Below, piece by piece: positions 9,201 through 17,224 of a stretch of 64,000 nt of DNA (positions within the stretch are counted from its first letter, which is position 1; every line of letters starts with the position of its first letter). Source of the DNA: Rosistilla ulvae (GTDB lineage Bacteria; Planctomycetota; Planctomycetia; Pirellulales; Pirellulaceae); NCBI RefSeq assembly GCF_007741475.1, contig NZ_CP036261.1:682001-746000 (forward strand), written 5' to 3'. The translations under genes were made by a program, and so were the position numbers. The notes beneath the pieces are model-generated. The model was not told the DNA's origin and did no database searches. It saw only the letters and a list, made by a program, of their open reading frames with translations.

Positions 9201-9854
9201 TTGTTCGCGTGTCACATCATCCGACTCTCCTGGGGCAGCGTTCAGTGGCTAGCCGCTGCGATGACTGTGGGGCTAGGTTTTGGTTTGCAGGAGATCTTTG
9301 CAAACCTAGTCAGTGGATTGATCATCCTGTTCGAACGTCCGATCCGATTGACCGATCTGGTGACCGTCGGCGATGTGACGGGGAACGTCACGCGGATGCA
9401 GATGCGGGCGACGACGATCACCGATTTCGATCGCCGCGAGTTGATCGTGCCCAACAAAAAGTTCATCACCGACAACGTCATCAACTGGACGCTCACCGAT
9501 CCGGTCAGCCGCGTCGTGTTGCCGGTCGGAGTCGCCTATGGCACCGACGTCAAAAAGGCACAGGGGATTCTGTTGCGGTTGGCGAAAGAGTGTCCGTATG
9601 TGATGCGTGAACCAGCGCCATCGACGCTGTTCAAATCGTTTGGCGATAGTACGCTCAACCTGGAACTGCGAGTCTTCATCGCCAAGCGGGATGTCTACTT
9701 GGATGTCGTCAACGAATTGAATTTGGCGATCACGCGTGAATTCCAGAAAGCGAATATCGAGATCGCTTTCCCACAACGCGATCTCCACATCAAATCGGTC
9801 GAAACGCTCCAGGCGATCCTGCCCGATGTCCAGCAGCAGCGGAGCGCCGCCTGA
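6264..9854 (+). CDS. Large MscS-family mechanosensitive channel (MscK/MscM type)
   Basis: A 1196-residue inner-membrane channel. The start at 6264 gives a signal peptide (MRFNTPLRFVCCCLLGPLGL, cleaved around AVAQP). An Ala/Pro/Val-rich linker (about 30-75) and a long Glu/Lys/Gln-rich coiled coil (about 90-480), presumably periplasmic, come next. Many membrane helices follow from about 545. The MscS pore and beta domain lie at about 970-1190: AAAMTVGLGFGLQEIFANLV, FERPIRLTDLVTVGDVTGNV and VPNKKFITDNVINWTL. This layout matches MscK/MscM (about 1100 residues), which release osmolytes during hypo-osmotic shock. An internal acidic loop at about 820-850 is not obviously conserved. Family is firm; the exact subtype is inferred. 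Confidence 0.9.
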   Translation: MRFNTPLRFVCCCLLGPLGLAVAQPAENGWRMPPVASNPVAVPAAMPVPPAGAMPVVAPGAVPVAAPVESQRVVPASFNESPSLETAVVTRELLASELAAIEATTDLAEEIRKACTERINKAKEWIDSEEASRKRQQEIEAYLPTIGDLVAETKAALEKPADAEFGANPSGNTIAELESQLAALRQQVEADEAQFAAKGKELEGRTARLADLAKEVVELEQKIAENAKQAAAATGTDLNAHVQALELRAKSQCRQQQLVTTKLERRRLDETGTLLPLEHDLAQRNLNGRKRMLARWQTAIDQWRKEESLRQATEARRIAETSHPALKSLAEQNAEIAERRIATAAGIERVTKTIKELKEKIQQYEADFETLRDKVEHAGTTSTTGLLLRKQRSELPRMSEFEERTKYIQAEMPAAHLQLTEWKQMRRAVADPEEAAAEMFDSLDASLGDYDRQQVIDVLVRVLRDRRDLLAKAIPDQDTLLQDLNELELVDHRLEALVEEFREFLNQRVLWIRSSDAIELEDVRAGIQGLGTLVNPVRWGQVLRVAGVDLLRRPAAALSLLAFVILLIIFRARLRQTQSNLSDPPAAGQEAKFSRYAAAFMIAVVLSARWPALLLVVGYRLRTAAASTEWTQAVGDACLTMILFLLGCELLRELCRSEGVGEKVFGWPERATASVRNTLEITALVGTPIFGFLLLSQFGELADQQSSQRLLFISILALFVLQIGWLVRPRGPLMKCLSADSPQSLVVRFKKPIWCAVAGAPLAFAILSLVGYHFSAYQLSGRLAETGAAVVAAIVLYSLALRWLEVIGYNRALRDAPAAVRHDEERLVIDSSLSEESVVVEPEPVATVSMHASADSEFRDLLRYAGIMLLVCAGWFIWSEVFPALRVLDRVVLWQNIESVAETVVDSGGGESIKLSDRTVPTTLTDVLMAVLVVVATMMVGRRLPGVVEFVVLERLPMEQGGRQAVAILVRYAATLVGLLFACHIIRLSWGSVQWLAAAMTVGLGFGLQEIFANLVSGLIILFERPIRLTDLVTVGDVTGNVTRMQMRATTITDFDRRELIVPNKKFITDNVINWTLTDPVSRVVLPVGVAYGTDVKKAQGILLRLAKECPYVMREPAPSTLFKSFGDSTLNLELRVFIAKRDVYLDVVNELNLAITREFQKANIEIAFPQRDLHIKSVETLQAILPDVQQQRSAA

Positions 9855-9879
9855 TTCGGCGGGGGAGGAATTTCTATCG

Positions 9880-9897
9880 CCCCCCTGCCCTGCCCCG
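9880..9897 (+). repeat. C-rich dispersed motif, copy 4
   Basis: Six C then TGCCCTGCCCCG, 26 bases after the channel gene stop. Confidence 0.85.
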
Positions 9898-9912
9898 CAG
9901 TGCAAATCACGG

Positions 9913-9987
9913 TTTCAATTTGAGGTATCAGCCGCCACGCGTTTGCGTCCGGTTGTCCAGGGGAGCCGGACGCTAACGCGTGGCGGC
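9913..9987. repeat. REP-like hairpin, copy 1
   Basis: TTTCAATTTGAGGTATCA leads into a stem (9931-9952 with 9966-9987) of 22 bp with one mismatch, carrying GCCGCCACGCG and its complement CGCGTGGCGGC. A near-identical copy lies at 19083-19167, including the same leader. The structure is typical of REP elements mobilised by RAYT transposases; no such transposase is in the window. Confidence 0.85.
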
Positions 9988-10016
9988 TAATCTGGCTAAG
10001 CGCAGCCAGTTAACGG

Positions 10017-10031
10017 CCCTGCCCTGCCCCG
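10017..10031 (+). repeat. C-rich dispersed motif, copy 5
   Basis: CCCTGCCCTGCCCCG, 70 bases before the corA start. Confidence 0.85.
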
Positions 10032-10101
10032 AGATGGAAATTGTGTTTCGCAATTCGGTCGCCTAGATTAGGGTTTACATTGCCCATTCTAGGATCCGAT
10101 T

Positions 10102-11295
10102 GTGTCACTGCAGGCCGCGCGAAACATCATGCTCGAATCGATCGACAAGCTATCGAAGCGGATGTCGCGTCCGCGGGTTGTCGTCGGAGGCATTCCGGGA
10201 GCGCTGGAATCGCATCCGGGGAGCGTCAAAGGGCAGATTCGTCTGATCCAGTACAACGAACATTCGTCGACCGATAAGGTTGTCGAATCGGTGGCTGAGT
10301 TGGTCGATTGGGTGTCGCATCGCAAGCCGCCCGAATCGTACGCTGGGTTGGCGCCGACGGTTCCTGGCAATGGTGCCACGCCAGCACACGCTCGCCGCAC
10401 GACCTGGATCGACATCGATGGTGTCGGCGATGTCGCGATGTTGGAAGAGCTTGGTAAGCTGTTCGATATCCATCCGTTGGCGATGGAAGATGTCGTGAAT
10501 GTTCATCAGCATGCCAAGTTTGAATATTACGGCGACACGATGTTTTTTGTCGCTCGGATGCCGATCGACGGAGGCGGGTTTAATACCGAACAGGTAGGCA
10601 TCTTTCTGATCGGTGATGTCGTGATCACGATTCAAGAGCGACCCGGGGATTGCTTGGAACCGGTTCGCCATCGAATCGCCAACGCTGCGGGACGGATTCG
10701 CGAGCGGCATTCCGACTACCTGGCCTATTCGATTATCGACGCGGTCATCGATGGCTACTTTCCGTTGTTGGACCGGTATGCCGAAGTGTTGGATGACGCC
10801 GCCGAGGTGTTGCAGCAAGGAGGCGACCGATCGCTGCCGCTGCAGTTGCATGCGATCCGCGCCGATCTGTTGTTGATTCGCAAAGTCGTCAACCAGCATC
10901 GCTCGGCAATTAATGTTGTGCTGCGCGATGTGGGCTATCGGATGGAGGAGGATACCGCGTTGTACTTCCGCGATTGCCAAGACCATTTGCAGCATTTGAT
11001 CGAAGCGGCCGACACCGATCGCGAAACCTGTGCCGAACTCCGAGAGCTTTACTTCGCCATGCTCAGCGAACGGAACAACGATGTGATGAAAGTGCTAACG
11101 ATCATCGCGACGATCTTTATTCCGATGAGCTTTGTCGCCGGGATCTATGGGATGAATTTCGACAGCAACGTATCGGAATGGAATATGCCCGAACTGCAAT
11201 GGACCTATGGGTATCCGTTTGCGTTGGGGTTGATGACGTTGATGGCGGGCGGCCTGCTGGCCTATCTGTATCGCAAGGGTTGGCTGACGAAGTAG
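10102..11295 (+). CDS. corA: CorA magnesium/cobalt transporter
   Basis: Pentameric inner-membrane channel for Mg2+ (and Co2+). The protein has 397 residues from a GTG at 10102; an ATG at 10129 is an alternative. The soluble N-terminal alpha/beta domain contains WIDIDGVGD and the LFDIHPLAMEDV motif. The long stalk helices run from about 200 to 320. The first membrane helix ends with the diagnostic GMN signature in VAGIYGMNF (about residue 350), followed by a short loop and second helix, and the protein ends in the basic tail RKGWLTK. Length and order match CorA. It is a single gene flanked by C-rich motif copies. Confidence 0.95.
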   Translation: MSLQAARNIMLESIDKLSKRMSRPRVVVGGIPGALESHPGSVKGQIRLIQYNEHSSTDKVVESVAELVDWVSHRKPPESYAGLAPTVPGNGATPAHARRTTWIDIDGVGDVAMLEELGKLFDIHPLAMEDVVNVHQHAKFEYYGDTMFFVARMPIDGGGFNTEQVGIFLIGDVVITIQERPGDCLEPVRHRIANAAGRIRERHSDYLAYSIIDAVIDGYFPLLDRYAEVLDDAAEVLQQGGDRSLPLQLHAIRADLLLIRKVVNQHRSAINVVLRDVGYRMEEDTALYFRDCQDHLQHLIEAADTDRETCAELRELYFAMLSERNNDVMKVLTIIATIFIPMSFVAGIYGMNFDSNVSEWNMPELQWTYGYPFALGLMTLMAGGLLAYLYRKGWLTK

Positions 11296-11320
11296 TTGGG
11301 CTTCCCGTCGTTTCGCCTGT

Positions 11321-11337
11321 CCCCCTGCCCTGCCCCG
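11321..11337 (+). repeat. C-rich dispersed motif, copy 6
   Basis: Five C then TGCCCTGCCCCG in the gap between convergent corA and dtd. Confidence 0.85.
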
Positions 11338-11398
11338 CGGTTTGTATGGCCGGGCGTTTGACGAACTTCACGCGGTGGTGTTGCGGATTGCTTCCCGT

Positions 11399-11848
11399 CT
11401 ACCAACGTTTGCGGCTGTCCAACAGCAGCGTCACGGGGCCTTGGTTCACCAAGTGGACCTGCATGTCGGCGGCGAAGATACCTGTCTGGACTTCGATTCC
11501 CGCGGTGCGGATACGTTGGCAGTAGTGTTCGTACAGCTGCCGAGCGATCTCGGGATCGGCGGCGTCGGTGAACGCCGGGCGGCGACCTTTACGACAGTCG
11601 CCTAACAACGTGAACTGGCTGACTGCCAACAACTTGCCGCCGACCTGCGCGATGTCCAGATTCATCTTGTCGTCGGCGTCGGCGAACACTCGCAGCCCAA
11701 TCGTCTTGTCGGCCAGATAGTTCGCGTCGGTCTCGGTGTCTCCATTTTCGACTCCCAGCAAGACCAGGAACCCAAGCTCGATCGCTCCGACTACTTGGTC
11801 GTCGACAGTAACCGATGCTTCCGAAACTCTTTGGATGACAGCTCGCAC
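11399..11848 (-). CDS. dtd: D-aminoacyl-tRNA deacylase
   Basis: Homodimeric cytosolic enzyme that hydrolyses D-aminoacyl-tRNA (and Gly-tRNA-Ala), recycling mischarged tRNA. The 149-residue length is typical. It starts MRAVIQRVSEASVTVD, carries SQFTLLGDCRKGRRPAF (the SQFTL motif), and has NQGPVT near residue 135. That last motif forms the chirality-selecting site and is NxGPVT across the family. A single ATG fits the conserved N-terminus. It is divergent from the zinc-ribbon DUF1559 gene. Identification is firm. Confidence 0.96.
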   Translation of the reverse strand: MRAVIQRVSEASVTVDDQVVGAIELGFLVLLGVENGDTETDANYLADKTIGLRVFADADDKMNLDIAQVGGKLLAVSQFTLLGDCRKGRRPAFTDAADPEIARQLYEHYCQRIRTAGIEVQTGIFAADMQVHLVNQGPVTLLLDSRKRW

Positions 11849-11949
11849 GATGTCTCTTTCCTTTTCTTCACGATTGCGGTGGCGATGAACCGATCGGCCT
11901 CAGTCGATACAATAACGGGGGCTGATTGTAGGGCAAAACGCGACATCCG

Positions 11950-11964
11950 CCCTGCCCTGCTCCG
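11950..11964 (+). repeat. C-rich dispersed motif, copy 7
   Basis: CCCTGCCCTGCTCCG in the divergent gap, 34 bases before the DUF1559 gene start. Confidence 0.85.
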
Positions 11965-11997
11965 TTGTTGCTTCATCCTTTTTGTGTTGCCGTTCCC

Positions 11998-12930
11998 ATG
12001 CCGCTGCTCTTTACCTGTCCCCATTGCCAAACGCAGACGCTGGTGGAAACGCAGTACGCCGGTCAGGCGGGAGCTTGCGCGGCGTGCGGTAAACCGATCA
12101 CGGTCCCCGATTTTCAGGAGGAGACCGGCAGCATCGCCATGGAACCGCGGAAATCGATCGGTCGGCCGATTCGGTTGATCGCCACGATCTGTGTCGGGGC
12201 GGTCGTTGTGTTGGCGGGCGGGATGTTGATGTTTCGTTACGGGGTTTCCGGGATCGCTCAGATTCGTGCGAATTCGCTGCGCGGGGCCTGCCGCAACAAC
12301 GTTCGTTTGATCGCGGCGGCGCTGAACGCGTACGCCGATGATTATGGAACCTATCCGACTCCGATGGTGACCGATGCGGCGGGGAAGCCGATGTACAGTT
12401 GGCGCGTTTTACTCCTTCCCTATCTTGGCCACCAGTCGCTGTACGGTCAGTTCAATCTGGCGGAGCCGTGGAGTTCCGAGACGAACATGGCGCTCGCTTA
12501 CAGTCGGCCGGCGGAGTATGGATCTCCTGCAGTGGGAAGCAATGTCTGGAGCGAGCCCAATTACATGTTAATCACCGGCCCGGGGACGCTTTTCCCCGCG
12601 TCGGGACCGCTGAGCCCACGCGATGTGATCGACCGACCCGATCAGACGTTGTTGGTCGTCGAGGTCGCGCGGCCCGCAAACCCGATGGCGGGCAGCGAAC
12701 TGCTGTGGACTCAGCCAGCCGATCTGGACGTCGCCAAGATGGTTCCCGCGATCAACGGGAAGGATGGCGTGGAGATCGGTGGCAATCATGAAGGAGGCGC
12801 GACGGCGGCGACTAGCGACGGACGCGATCACTTCTTGAGCGAGTCGCTGTCGGCGGGGGAGATTCGCGGCTTGATCACACCACGCGGCGGTGAACCGCTG
12901 CCCGATGATCTTCTCGACGACTGGGAATGA
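11998..12930 (+). CDS. DUF1559-type protein with N-terminal zinc ribbon
   Basis: 310 residues from the ATG at 11998. The N-terminus is MPLLFTCPHCQTQ followed by CAACGKPI, a four-cysteine zinc-ribbon-like module. A single membrane helix (about 57-78, IATICVGAVVVLAGGMLM) precedes a periplasmic DUF1559 region: RNNVRLIAAALNAYADDYGTYP, then MYSWRVLLLPYLGHQ, and near the end GGNHEGGATAATSDG, a variant of the usual GGxxxxxxDG motif. Classical planctomycete DUF1559 proteins start with a prepilin N-methylation motif, which is absent here. The role is unknown; family placement is from the helix-plus-DUF1559 pattern. Confidence 0.7.
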   Translation: MPLLFTCPHCQTQTLVETQYAGQAGACAACGKPITVPDFQEETGSIAMEPRKSIGRPIRLIATICVGAVVVLAGGMLMFRYGVSGIAQIRANSLRGACRNNVRLIAAALNAYADDYGTYPTPMVTDAAGKPMYSWRVLLLPYLGHQSLYGQFNLAEPWSSETNMALAYSRPAEYGSPAVGSNVWSEPNYMLITGPGTLFPASGPLSPRDVIDRPDQTLLVVEVARPANPMAGSELLWTQPADLDVAKMVPAINGKDGVEIGGNHEGGATAATSDGRDHFLSESLSAGEIRGLITPRGGEPLPDDLLDDWE

Positions 12931-12984
12931 TCGGCGGTGTGTGGCCGCAAGAAAACGATCGCAGCGAGATGCGGATCGATTGGA

Positions 12985-14247
12985 TTATCGCTTCAGGTCG
13001 TCCGGACGCATTCCGATCTCGACATCCAGCAGCCGCGTGCTGTCGCCGCGATAGATCTCCATCGAGACGGTGGAACCACCGGTTGTGTCGCCAACCATCC
13101 GCATCAATGCGCCCATGTCGCGGACGGGTTGGCTGTTAAAAGCGATGATGATGTCGTCGGGCAGGATGCCAGCGTTGCGAGCGGGCGAGCTGCCGTTGGC
13201 CAGCCCTCGCACCAACGCGCCTCGGATCAATGGATCGTCGCCGTGGCGTCGCGATTCGGGAACTTCGTCCAATGCCACGCCCAACCAGCCGCGGTTGACG
13301 TAGCCCGAACTTCTCAGCCGCTCATAGACCTGCTTGGCGACGTTGCTGGGAATCGAGAAACTAACTCCGCGATAGGTCTCTCCGACGATGGCTGTGTTGA
13401 TGCCGATCAATTCGCCAGCGGAATTGATCAACGGGCCGCCGCTGTTGCCGGGATTGACCGCGACGTCGCTCTGCATGAAATCTTGGTACCGCGTCCCCGC
13501 TTTGGTCGCTCGATGCTTGCCGCTCAAGATGCCAAAGGTGACCGTGCGGTCGAGTCCAAAGGGGCTGCCGACAGCCCAGACCGGCGTGCCGACTTCCGAT
13601 TTGTCGCTGTCGCCCCAGCGAACGGGCAGCAGGCCATTGGCTTCGATTTTTAAGATCGCGATGTCGGTCAACGCGTCCATCCCCACAACCTCTGCCGAAA
13701 CGCGGCGTCCGTCGCTGAGACCGACATGGATATCCGAACCCCCTTCGATCACGTGATAGTTGGTCAGGACAAAGCCTTGGTCGTCGACGATCACGCCGCT
13801 CCCTTGATCGCCTGGCAATTCCATCCCCGACCCGCGGCGGATGGCGACGGCAAGTTCGCGTTCCTGTTCGGTTAGGTCGCGTTCGACGTCGATGTGGACG
13901 ACGCTAGGGCCAACGCGTTGGGTGACCATTTGATAGGCTTGTGCTAGCGAATTCATCGAGACATTTCGCAGCCCCTCGCCGCTCGATTCATATTCGGCTC
14001 GCAGTTCCCCTCGATGCCATGCGTACCGGATCTCTTCGACCAGCGTCGGGACCAGGAAGCGGGTGGCCAGCAGCAGAACGCCCAGCATCACCAGGCTGAC
14101 CAATGCTTGGGCCGCACCGGGGCTGGAGGATTGGTTCCGCAGTGGAGGGATTTCTTTCGGTGGTTTCGGCGAAGGTGTAGACTGGGGCCAGGCGTCCGCG
14201 GGACGCGAATATTCGGCCGGTTCGACGTCGAAATCCAGGTGATTCAT
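12985..14247 (-). CDS. HtrA/DegP-type serine protease with PDZ domain
   Basis: Envelope quality-control protease of 420 residues. The start at 14247 has GAGG nine bases upstream. A Pro-rich cytoplasmic segment is followed by one membrane anchor (about 45-70, LVSLVMLGVLLLATRFLVP), so it is membrane-tethered like DegS rather than secreted. The chymotrypsin-like domain (about 105-310) shows the triad: His in TNYHVIEGG, Asp in ALTDIAILK, Ser in VNPGNSGGPLI. One PDZ domain (about 320-410) contains GILPDDIIIAFNSQPV. It is divergent from aat by 115 bases. Confidence 0.93.
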   Translation of the reverse strand: MNHLDFDVEPAEYSRPADAWPQSTPSPKPPKEIPPLRNQSSSPGAAQALVSLVMLGVLLLATRFLVPTLVEEIRYAWHRGELRAEYESSGEGLRNVSMNSLAQAYQMVTQRVGPSVVHIDVERDLTEQERELAVAIRRGSGMELPGDQGSGVIVDDQGFVLTNYHVIEGGSDIHVGLSDGRRVSAEVVGMDALTDIAILKIEANGLLPVRWGDSDKSEVGTPVWAVGSPFGLDRTVTFGILSGKHRATKAGTRYQDFMQSDVAVNPGNSGGPLINSAGELIGINTAIVGETYRGVSFSIPSNVAKQVYERLRSSGYVNRGWLGVALDEVPESRRHGDDPLIRGALVRGLANGSSPARNAGILPDDIIIAFNSQPVRDMGALMRMVGDTTGGSTVSMEIYRGDSTRLLDVEIGMRPDDLKR

Positions 14248-14362
14248 CGCTTCACACCTCAACCAAACGGTTTGGGGCTGCTGAATAGGAGAAGATTGCC
14301 GATCCGCGAGCGAATCGCCTTGCGTCTCATTGTAACGAAATCTTTAGCCCGCGACATAAAAA

Positions 14363-15082
14363 GTGGCCAATCCGCCGAAGCCTCACTTTTTCCCTCCCCC
14401 CTCCAGCGCCGATCGTAACGGTTTGGTTGCCATTGACCCCCGGTTCGATCGACCGCGGATGTTGGACGCCTATCGGCACGGAATTTTCCCCTGGCCGTGC
14501 CGTTGGGCCGACCAGTGGTTTGTCGGTTGGCACAGCCCCGATCCGCGAGCGATCCTGCCTCTGGATGACGTGCGGATTCCCAAGCGTTTGCTGCGGAAAT
14601 TGCGAGCTGGACACTTCCGTTTCCGTTGGAACAGCTGTTTCGACAGCGTGTTGGAACATTGCGCCAGCGTGGGGGATCGCAAGGAAAATGCTTGGCTGTG
14701 CCCCGATTTGCTCGACGCGATCTCGTCGCTGCATCGATCTGGCGACGCCCACTGCATCGAGGTCTACGACCGCGACGGAACCCTCTGCGGTGGACTGTAT
14801 GGGATCGCCGTTGGAGCTGCGTTTTCGGCCGAATCGATGTTCCATCTGCAGAGCGATGCGTCGAAGGCGGCGGTCTGTGGGCTGGTCGCGGTCTTGCGCC
14901 ATGCCGGCTTTGAATTGATGGACATTCAGCAAACCTCGCCCCATTTGCTCGCCTTTGGCGCTGTCGAAATCGATCGCTGCGATTATCTTGTAGCTCTCCA
15001 GCGGGCGCTGGGCAAACAGCCGTCGTGGCCCGCGACGACCGAACATCCGATCCCCATCGACCGGATTGGCGCGGAGGATTGA
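14363..15082 (+). CDS. aat: Leucyl/phenylalanyl-tRNA--protein transferase
   Basis: Adds Leu or Phe from tRNA to N-terminal Arg/Lys of proteins, marking them for ClpS/ClpAP degradation (N-end rule). It has 239 residues from a GTG at 14363. Family motifs are FPPPSSAD, GLVAIDP, MLDAYRHGIFPWP, WHSPDPRAILPLDD, and FSAESMFHLQSDASKAAV with the conserved ESMF. The C-terminal DIQQTSPHLLAFGAVEI also matches. It is divergent from htrA, placing two protein-quality genes together, though they need not be co-regulated. No clpS is visible here. Confidence 0.93.
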   Translation: MANPPKPHFFPPPSSADRNGLVAIDPRFDRPRMLDAYRHGIFPWPCRWADQWFVGWHSPDPRAILPLDDVRIPKRLLRKLRAGHFRFRWNSCFDSVLEHCASVGDRKENAWLCPDLLDAISSLHRSGDAHCIEVYDRDGTLCGGLYGIAVGAAFSAESMFHLQSDASKAAVCGLVAVLRHAGFELMDIQQTSPHLLAFGAVEIDRCDYLVALQRALGKQPSWPATTEHPIPIDRIGAED

Positions 15083-15102
15083 GCGGCGGTGATATCCGAT
15101 CG

Positions 15103-15122
15103 CCCCCCCCTGCCCTGCCCCG
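15103..15122 (+). repeat. C-rich dispersed motif, copy 8
   Basis: Eight C then TGCCCTGCCCCG, ending 39 bases before the uronate isomerase-like start. The long C-run plus C3 and C4 runs gives G-quadruplex potential on the minus strand. Confidence 0.88.
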
Positions 15123-15161
15123 TTTTGTATTTGAACCCAACTTGCGAGCCGAACAAGACTT

Positions 15162-16448
15162 ATGACCAGCGAACTACGACAGCGAATCTATCAACAACTT
15201 GCCAGCGTCGAACTGATCGACCCGCATACGCACATCAACCCATTGGATGCCGGTTCGCATACGCTGGTCGATATCTTGGGTTACCACTACTACACCGAAT
15301 TGGCCCACTCGGCCGGCATGCCACGCGAGCAGATCGAAGATCCCGCGATCTCGGCGAAGGAGAAAGTGGGCCGACTGATCGAAGGCATTGGCCCGATCGA
15401 CAACACAATCCAATACAGTTGGTTGATCGATATTTGCCAGCGGTTCTTCGGTTTCGAAGGCGACCGTTTGGACGCGTCGAACTGGGAGGCGTTGTTTGAT
15501 TCGTCGGAGGCGCAGATGGCCGACGCGGGTTGGAGCGACGAGGTGCTGCGACGCAGCAACGTCAAGTCGGTCTTTTTGACCAACGATTTCGACGACCCCT
15601 TGGCCGGCTTCGACACCGCTAAATATGTTCCTTGCCTGCGGACCGACGATCTGGTTTTCCATCTTGGCAAACCCGAGGTGCGGCAGCGATTGGAAGCCGC
15701 GACAAAAGTCTCGGTTGGCAGTTGGACCGAATTGCGGGAAGCGATCGGCGTGCTGTTCGAACACTTTACGACGAACAACGCCCGCGCGTGTGCGATCTCG
15801 ATTCCTCCATCGTTTGCTCCCGAACCGGTTTCCGACGGCCGCGTCGAAACGGCGCTGGATGCCGTGCTAAAGGATGGCGTCAATTCCGACGAAAGCCATC
15901 TGCGGGCGCTCAGCCACCGCATCTTCTGGACCTTGGCCGAGATGTGCGACCAATACGAATTGCCTTTCGATCTGATGATCGGCGTCAATCGTGGCGTCTA
16001 CCCAACGGGCGTCTTCCAGGGGCAAGACCTCTACGACAGCCGCGTCTCGTTGATCCAGTATCAACAACTGTTGAACGCCTTCCCGCGGGTCACCTTCCCG
16101 ATCAGCGTTTTGGCGAGCGTCACCAACCAGGAACTGGCCAGCTACGCTTGGATCTTCCCTAACGTTGTCACCAACGGACACTGGTGGTACAGCAACACGC
16201 CAAGCATCATCGAACGCGACGCAGCGCATCGCTTGGAAGCGGTTCCGCGAACCAAGCAGATCGGATATTACAGCGACGCCTACAAGCTGGAGTTTGTCGC
16301 ACCGAAGTTCGACATGTATCGCAAGATCTTGGCCAAGGTGTTGGAGCAGTATTACGTGATCGATCGATCGTGGAGCGAAGAGCGAGCTGTCGAGTTCGGC
16401 ACGCAAGTCCTGCGCGGCAACGTCGAGACGACGTTCAAGATCTCGTAG
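15162..16448 (+). CDS. Uronate isomerase-like amidohydrolase
   Basis: 428 residues of the amidohydrolase superfamily, closest by pattern to glucuronate/uronate isomerase (UxaC-type). The metal-binding HxH is in LIDPHTHINPLD (about residues 22-24). Later family segments are PFDLMIGVNRGVYPTG and FPNVVTNGHWWYSNTPSIIE, and the C-terminal half includes QIGYYSDAYKLEFVAPKF. The length is somewhat shorter than E. coli UxaC (470). No uxuA, kduD or other uronate-pathway gene is next to it, so the substrate is inferred only from family. A MITE-like repeat region follows the stop. Confidence 0.7.
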   Translation: MTSELRQRIYQQLASVELIDPHTHINPLDAGSHTLVDILGYHYYTELAHSAGMPREQIEDPAISAKEKVGRLIEGIGPIDNTIQYSWLIDICQRFFGFEGDRLDASNWEALFDSSEAQMADAGWSDEVLRRSNVKSVFLTNDFDDPLAGFDTAKYVPCLRTDDLVFHLGKPEVRQRLEAATKVSVGSWTELREAIGVLFEHFTTNNARACAISIPPSFAPEPVSDGRVETALDAVLKDGVNSDESHLRALSHRIFWTLAEMCDQYELPFDLMIGVNRGVYPTGVFQGQDLYDSRVSLIQYQQLLNAFPRVTFPISVLASVTNQELASYAWIFPNVVTNGHWWYSNTPSIIERDAAHRLEAVPRTKQIGYYSDAYKLEFVAPKFDMYRKILAKVLEQYYVIDRSWSEERAVEFGTQVLRGNVETTFKIS

Positions 16449-16470
16449 ACAGCTGGCTTCTTCTTCACAT

Positions 16471-16690
16471 TCCCGGCTGCGCTGAGCGGGTGAAGTTGCG
16501 CAGCCCTTCACCCTCCCTCAAACGAAGTTTGAAAGGGAGGGTCGAACGAGCGAAGCAAAGTTCGGGGAGGGGAGTCCGTGATGCAATTCCTCGCCGTTTG
16601 ATCCTGGCGGTAGGCCCTCCCCGAAAAACTCGCTAAACGCTTGTTTTTCGACCCTTTCGGCTGCGCCAGGCGGGTGAAGTTGGGCGATGG
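16471..16690. repeat. MITE-like repeat family, two partial units
   Basis: The right part of a unit (16471-16573, ending GAGCGAAGCAAAGTTCGGGG) is followed by the left part of another (16614-16690, beginning CCCTCCCCGAAAAACTCGCT). Full-length relatives are at 44182-44503. The terminal segments CCCTCCCCGAA and TTCGGGGAGGG are complementary, so each intact unit folds into a long imperfect hairpin. Confidence 0.75.
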
Positions 16691-16748
16691 CATGCGCGGT
16701 GCGATGTATCTGAAACGCCAGTTTTCACTATAATCTCTTCTTTGGGAT

Positions 16749-16769
16749 CCCCCCCCCTGCCCTGCCCCG
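16749..16769 (+). repeat. C-rich dispersed motif, copy 9
   Basis: Nine C then TGCCCTGCCCCG, ending 27 bases before the start of the unknown gene at 16796. This is the longest C-run of all copies. Confidence 0.88.
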
Positions 16770-16795
16770 ACTGCTTGTTGTTGAAGAGTCTATCG

Positions 16796-17224
16796 ATGAC
16801 CGAACCCGCTGACGACTCTGCCAACTCTCCGCTGTCGCATCTCTACGAGCTGGGCAAGGTGACTGTCTTCTATCTTCCGTCGCACAAGTTGGACGACCCG
16901 AGGTATTACGAGGGAACGCAGACCGCGCGGACGGCGACTCACGATTTTATGATGGATCGCTACCGCGCGTACACGCATTCGCCGACTCCCGTTAAAGGCT
17001 ATTGGGTCGATTTCAATGGCCAGTTGGTGCACGACGTGATGGAGCGATTCGAGGTCTCGTTTGGCAGCGAGGCGGAGTTCGAGCGGCTGATCATTTTTCT
17101 GATCGAACTGTGTGGGCGGTTGAGCGAAGACGCGGTCTATGTGACGCGGGGCGAGCGGAGTTTTCTGGTCCATGGCCAGCCGCGGCAAGAGATCGCAAGC
17201 GACAGCGATCATGACAACCGATAG
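16796..17224 (+). CDS. Conserved-looking hypothetical protein upstream of truD
   Basis: 142 residues from the ATG at 16796. I do not recognise the family. It is soluble, with no signal peptide or membrane helix. It contains KVTVFYLPSHKLDDPRYYEG, a basic-aromatic middle (FMMDRYRAYTHS) and a helical acidic segment, SEAEFERLIIFLIELCGRL, then a VYVTRGERSFLVHG strand pair. The stop overlaps the first possible start of truD (17211), so the two genes are probably translated together. Confidence 0.6.
   Translation: MTEPADDSANSPLSHLYELGKVTVFYLPSHKLDDPRYYEGTQTARTATHDFMMDRYRAYTHSPTPVKGYWVDFNGQLVHDVMERFEVSFGSEAEFERLIIFLIELCGRLSEDAVYVTRGERSFLVHGQPRQEIASDSDHDNR

Larger units (their letters stand above)
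16449..16795. other. 347-base gene-free stretch filled by repeat fragments
   Basis: Holds two partial MITE-like units (16471-16573 and 16614-16690) and, at its end, C-rich motif copy 9 just before the next gene. Nothing protein-like is convincing here. Confidence 0.75.
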
